This document shows, in pieces, positions 15,758 through 16,048 of a stretch of 16,048 bases of DNA (the stretch's first letter is position 1; each line of letters opens with the position of its first letter). A program made the translations under genes and the position numbers. The DNA lies in assembly GCA_031385325.1 (NCBI GenBank), contig JANNBJ010000164.1, positions 1 through 16,048 on the forward strand, read 5' to 3'. The notes under the pieces were generated by a model. The model was not told the DNA's origin and made no database searches. It worked only from the letters and a program-made list of their open reading frames with translations. The DNA comes from SYFY01 sp031385325. GTDB lineage: Bacteria > Pseudomonadota > Gammaproteobacteria > Pseudomonadales > Azotimanducaceae.

Positions 15758-16048
15758 GATATCCAGATGACACTTGATCTCCAGATTATTCATCGTCTTT
15801 CCTATTGAATGCTCAAGGTAGCGCATTGATTCTTGATGATACTGTTCATCGTATGAGGAAATCGCTTCCGAGGCCAAGATGACACGGTAGTCTCTTTGGT
15901 AAGCGTCAACCGCAGTTGCTCGGATGCATGCGTGCGTATTCACTCCGCCTAGAACGATTTTGTCGCAACTGAGCTCAGCCAAGAGTTTCGCTAGCCCAGT
16001 TCCAAAGAACCCGCTGTACCTCTTTTTTACGATCTCACGATCGTTGGG
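15752..16048 (-). CDS. Isochorismatase-family cysteine hydrolase, C-terminal part (5' end outside window)
   Basis: C-terminal 98 residues of an isochorismatase-like hydrolase (a family including nicotinamidases and other amidases). The frame is open to the window edge, so the TTG at 15982 is not the start. VKKRYSGFFGTGL contains the expected catalytic Lys. GGVNTHACIRATAVDA carries the nucleophilic Cys (codon 15926-15928). YRVILASEAISSYDEQYHQ follows, the usual C-terminal strand. The Asp of the triad would be in the missing part. The stop codon TAA (15752-15754) lies inside the attC core GCCTAAC, a common arrangement for cassette genes. The substrate cannot be inferred. Lower GC than the rest of the window suggests recent transfer. 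Confidence 0.88.
   Translation of the reverse strand, partial: PNDREIVKKRYSGFFGTGLAKLLAELSCDKIVLGGVNTHACIRATAVDAYQRDYRVILASEAISSYDEQYHQESMRYLEHSIGKTMNNLEIKCHLDIA

Larger units (their letters stand above)
15089..16048 (-). mobile_element. Integron gene-cassette segment (two cassettes, partial)
   Basis: The minus strand reads: isochorismatase-family gene, attC, antitoxin, broken toxin. The first cassette starts outside the window and ends at the attC; the second starts at the attC core near 15663. Its far end is uncertain because no second attC was recognised. GC hand-counted over 15781-16020 is 49% (117 of 240), against 57-65% in single lines sampled from lipA and the DUF349 gene, supporting foreign origin. 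No integrase gene or attI is in the window; given the orientation they would lie to the right. Confidence 0.65.

Noticed and set aside
16042..16048. GTTGGG at the window edge as part of another attC core
   Set aside because: It lies inside the isochorismatase coding frame, far from where that gene should begin, and the seventh base is outside the window.
1..16048. tRNA, rRNA, CRISPR arrays, insertion sequences or riboswitches
   Set aside because: I looked for cloverleaf ends, regular spaced repeats, transposase motifs and long structured leaders and saw none that I could support.

Overview
The window (about 16 kb, GC near 60% in the lines I hand-counted) looks like a chromosomal segment of a Pseudomonadota bacterium, most likely a gammaproteobacterium. 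The reasons are the gene types (asnS, a MdlAB-like ABC pair, lipA, a 905-residue DUF349 protein, paired acyl-CoA dehydrogenases) and dense packing with ATGA overlaps. Genus cannot be read from the sequence.

Left part, plus strand (1-4450): the 3' end of asnS, then two overlapping genes for the halves of an ABC exporter. The first half has Asp in place of the catalytic Glu of Walker B and the second is canonical, so this is probably a heterodimer with one degenerate ATP site. A 75-codon minus-strand gene (4428-4655) converges on the exporter and has its own promoter and Shine-Dalgarno. lipA follows on plus (4766-5782), then a secreted protein with the N-terminal domain of neutral/alkaline ceramidases (to 7043).

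Middle part (7071-12043): a minus-strand operon reads from right to left as a divergent acyl-CoA dehydrogenase, a second acyl-CoA dehydrogenase, an alpha/beta hydrolase and a BCP/PrxQ-type peroxiredoxin. Diverging from it on plus is a crotonase-family protein with isomerase-like active-site features, followed by a small tandem CDGSH iron-sulfur protein. Together they look like an acyl-CoA oxidation module whose substrate is unknown. The DUF349 gene (12110-14827) closes the conserved part.

Right end (about 15.1-16.05 kb): this part differs from the rest. It holds a 100-bp integron attC site (15658-15757) with correct core sites and long complementary arms. The base bulged in its L box and the gene directions both say the cassettes are read on the minus strand. 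One cassette carries an isochorismatase-family hydrolase (5' part outside the window), whose stop codon lies inside the attC core. The next carries a type II toxin-antitoxin pair: an intact antitoxin and a ParE/RelE-type toxin broken by one in-frame TAA. No convincing second attC is visible between the toxin and the DUF349 gene, so the window seems to contain the worn distal end of a cassette array. An integrase, if there is one, would lie beyond the right edge.
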